Source: Nitrosomonas sp. | GTDB lineage: Bacteria; Pseudomonadota; Gammaproteobacteria; Burkholderiales; Nitrosomonadaceae | Reading direction: 5' to 3' | Assembly: GCA_020852475.1 (NCBI GenBank) | Contig: JADZAR010000099.1 | Location: forward strand, 1-44,175 | Length of the DNA stretch: 44,175 bases | Part shown: positions 44,054-44,175 of the stretch, in pieces | Position numbering within the stretch: position 1 is the stretch's first letter | Layout of the letters: each line of letters starts with the position of its first letter | Position numbers and translations under genes: made by a program | The notes under the pieces: generated by a model | What the model was told of the DNA's origin: nothing | The model's database searches: none | What the model saw: only the letters and a program-made list of their open reading frames with translations

Positions 44054-44175
44054 TGGTCTAATAGACCCGGACACTCCAGTTAAGAGAAAATAGTCTTAAT
44101 TGGAGGAAGAAATGGAACAGAGGAAACACTATACAAAGGAATTCAAACTGGACGCGATTAGTCTGGTACTGGATC
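44054..44175 (+). mobile_element. Start of a second IS3-family element (runs off the right edge)
   Basis: The sequence around GACCCGGACACTCC (from about 44063) looks like an IS3-type terminal repeat, preceded by TGG at 44054. AGGAAG and then an OrfA frame begin at 44112. The exact left boundary is not certain, because no second terminus or target duplication is visible in the window. Confidence 0.55.
44112..44175 (+). CDS. IS3-family OrfA transposase (partial, N-terminus)
   Basis: ATG at 44112 with GGAGG about 8 bases upstream opens a frame MEQRKHYTKEFKLDAISLVL that matches the start of IS3-family OrfA helix-turn-helix proteins. It continues beyond the window. It differs from the OrfA at 43550-43954, so this is a separate element in opposite orientation. 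Confidence 0.75.
   Translation, partial: MEQRKHYTKEFKLDAISLVLD

Overview
The window reads as a chromosomal segment of a betaproteobacterium, most likely of the Nitrosomonas/Nitrosomonadaceae type. The inference rests on gene content and order: xseA beside exbB, a hopanoid block, an XrtA/PEP-CTERM TPR lipoprotein (PrsT), and ispH/argC/erpA/rplM-rpsI of betaproteobacterial type. No nitrification gene lies in the window, so genus is not proved. Nearly everything is core or near-core. The right end carries two IS3-type fragments.

Layout. 1-902: 3' part of ispH. 1011-5000 (minus): thiO, a stand-alone protoglobin, an unknown 173-residue gene, tyrS. 5172-7634 (plus): M23 endopeptidase and anmK, i.e. 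peptidoglycan cleavage and recycling. 7705-11343 (minus): rplM-rpsI with a near-consensus promoter and a clear intrinsic terminator, then argC, a coiled-coil membrane protein, bactofilin and erpA. 11501-14472 (minus): rRNA methyltransferase, DUF423 membrane protein, xseA. 14830-20430 (plus): an ExbB-like gene without ExbD, then hpnA, mlaA, shc and hpnG. The last four make a compact block for synthesis and modification of hopanoids plus outer-membrane lipid trafficking. 20434-24424 (minus): ATP-grasp ligase, inactive transglutaminase/7TM protein, retropepsin-like lipoprotein (a conserved triad resembling RloC/RloB/RloA) and a secreted Ig-like protein. 24714-29379 (minus): lipoyl-E3 dehydrogenase, proA, flavin monooxygenase.

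29380-30380 has no conventional gene but is rich in structure: a perfect 14-bp hairpin, a 25-residue membrane mini-protein with a good ribosome binding site, and four 11-bp tandem repeats just upstream of a good sigma-70-like promoter pointing at metY. 30381-33947 holds metY, an allophanate-hydrolase C-terminal-domain-like protein, a membrane-anchored GNAT-like protein and an A/T-rich gene with a HEPN-type RX4H motif. hrpA follows, then tviB-tviC (UDP-N-acetyl-hexosamine/uronate synthesis), and divergently prsT, which suggests exopolysaccharide/PEP-CTERM surface biology.

No wholly new multi-gene system can be proved from sequence alone. The best leads are the 25-residue membrane protein, the 11-bp repeat array before metY, the HEPN-like gene, the protoglobin with its palindromic upstream site, and the ExbB-without-ExbD junction at the hopanoid block.
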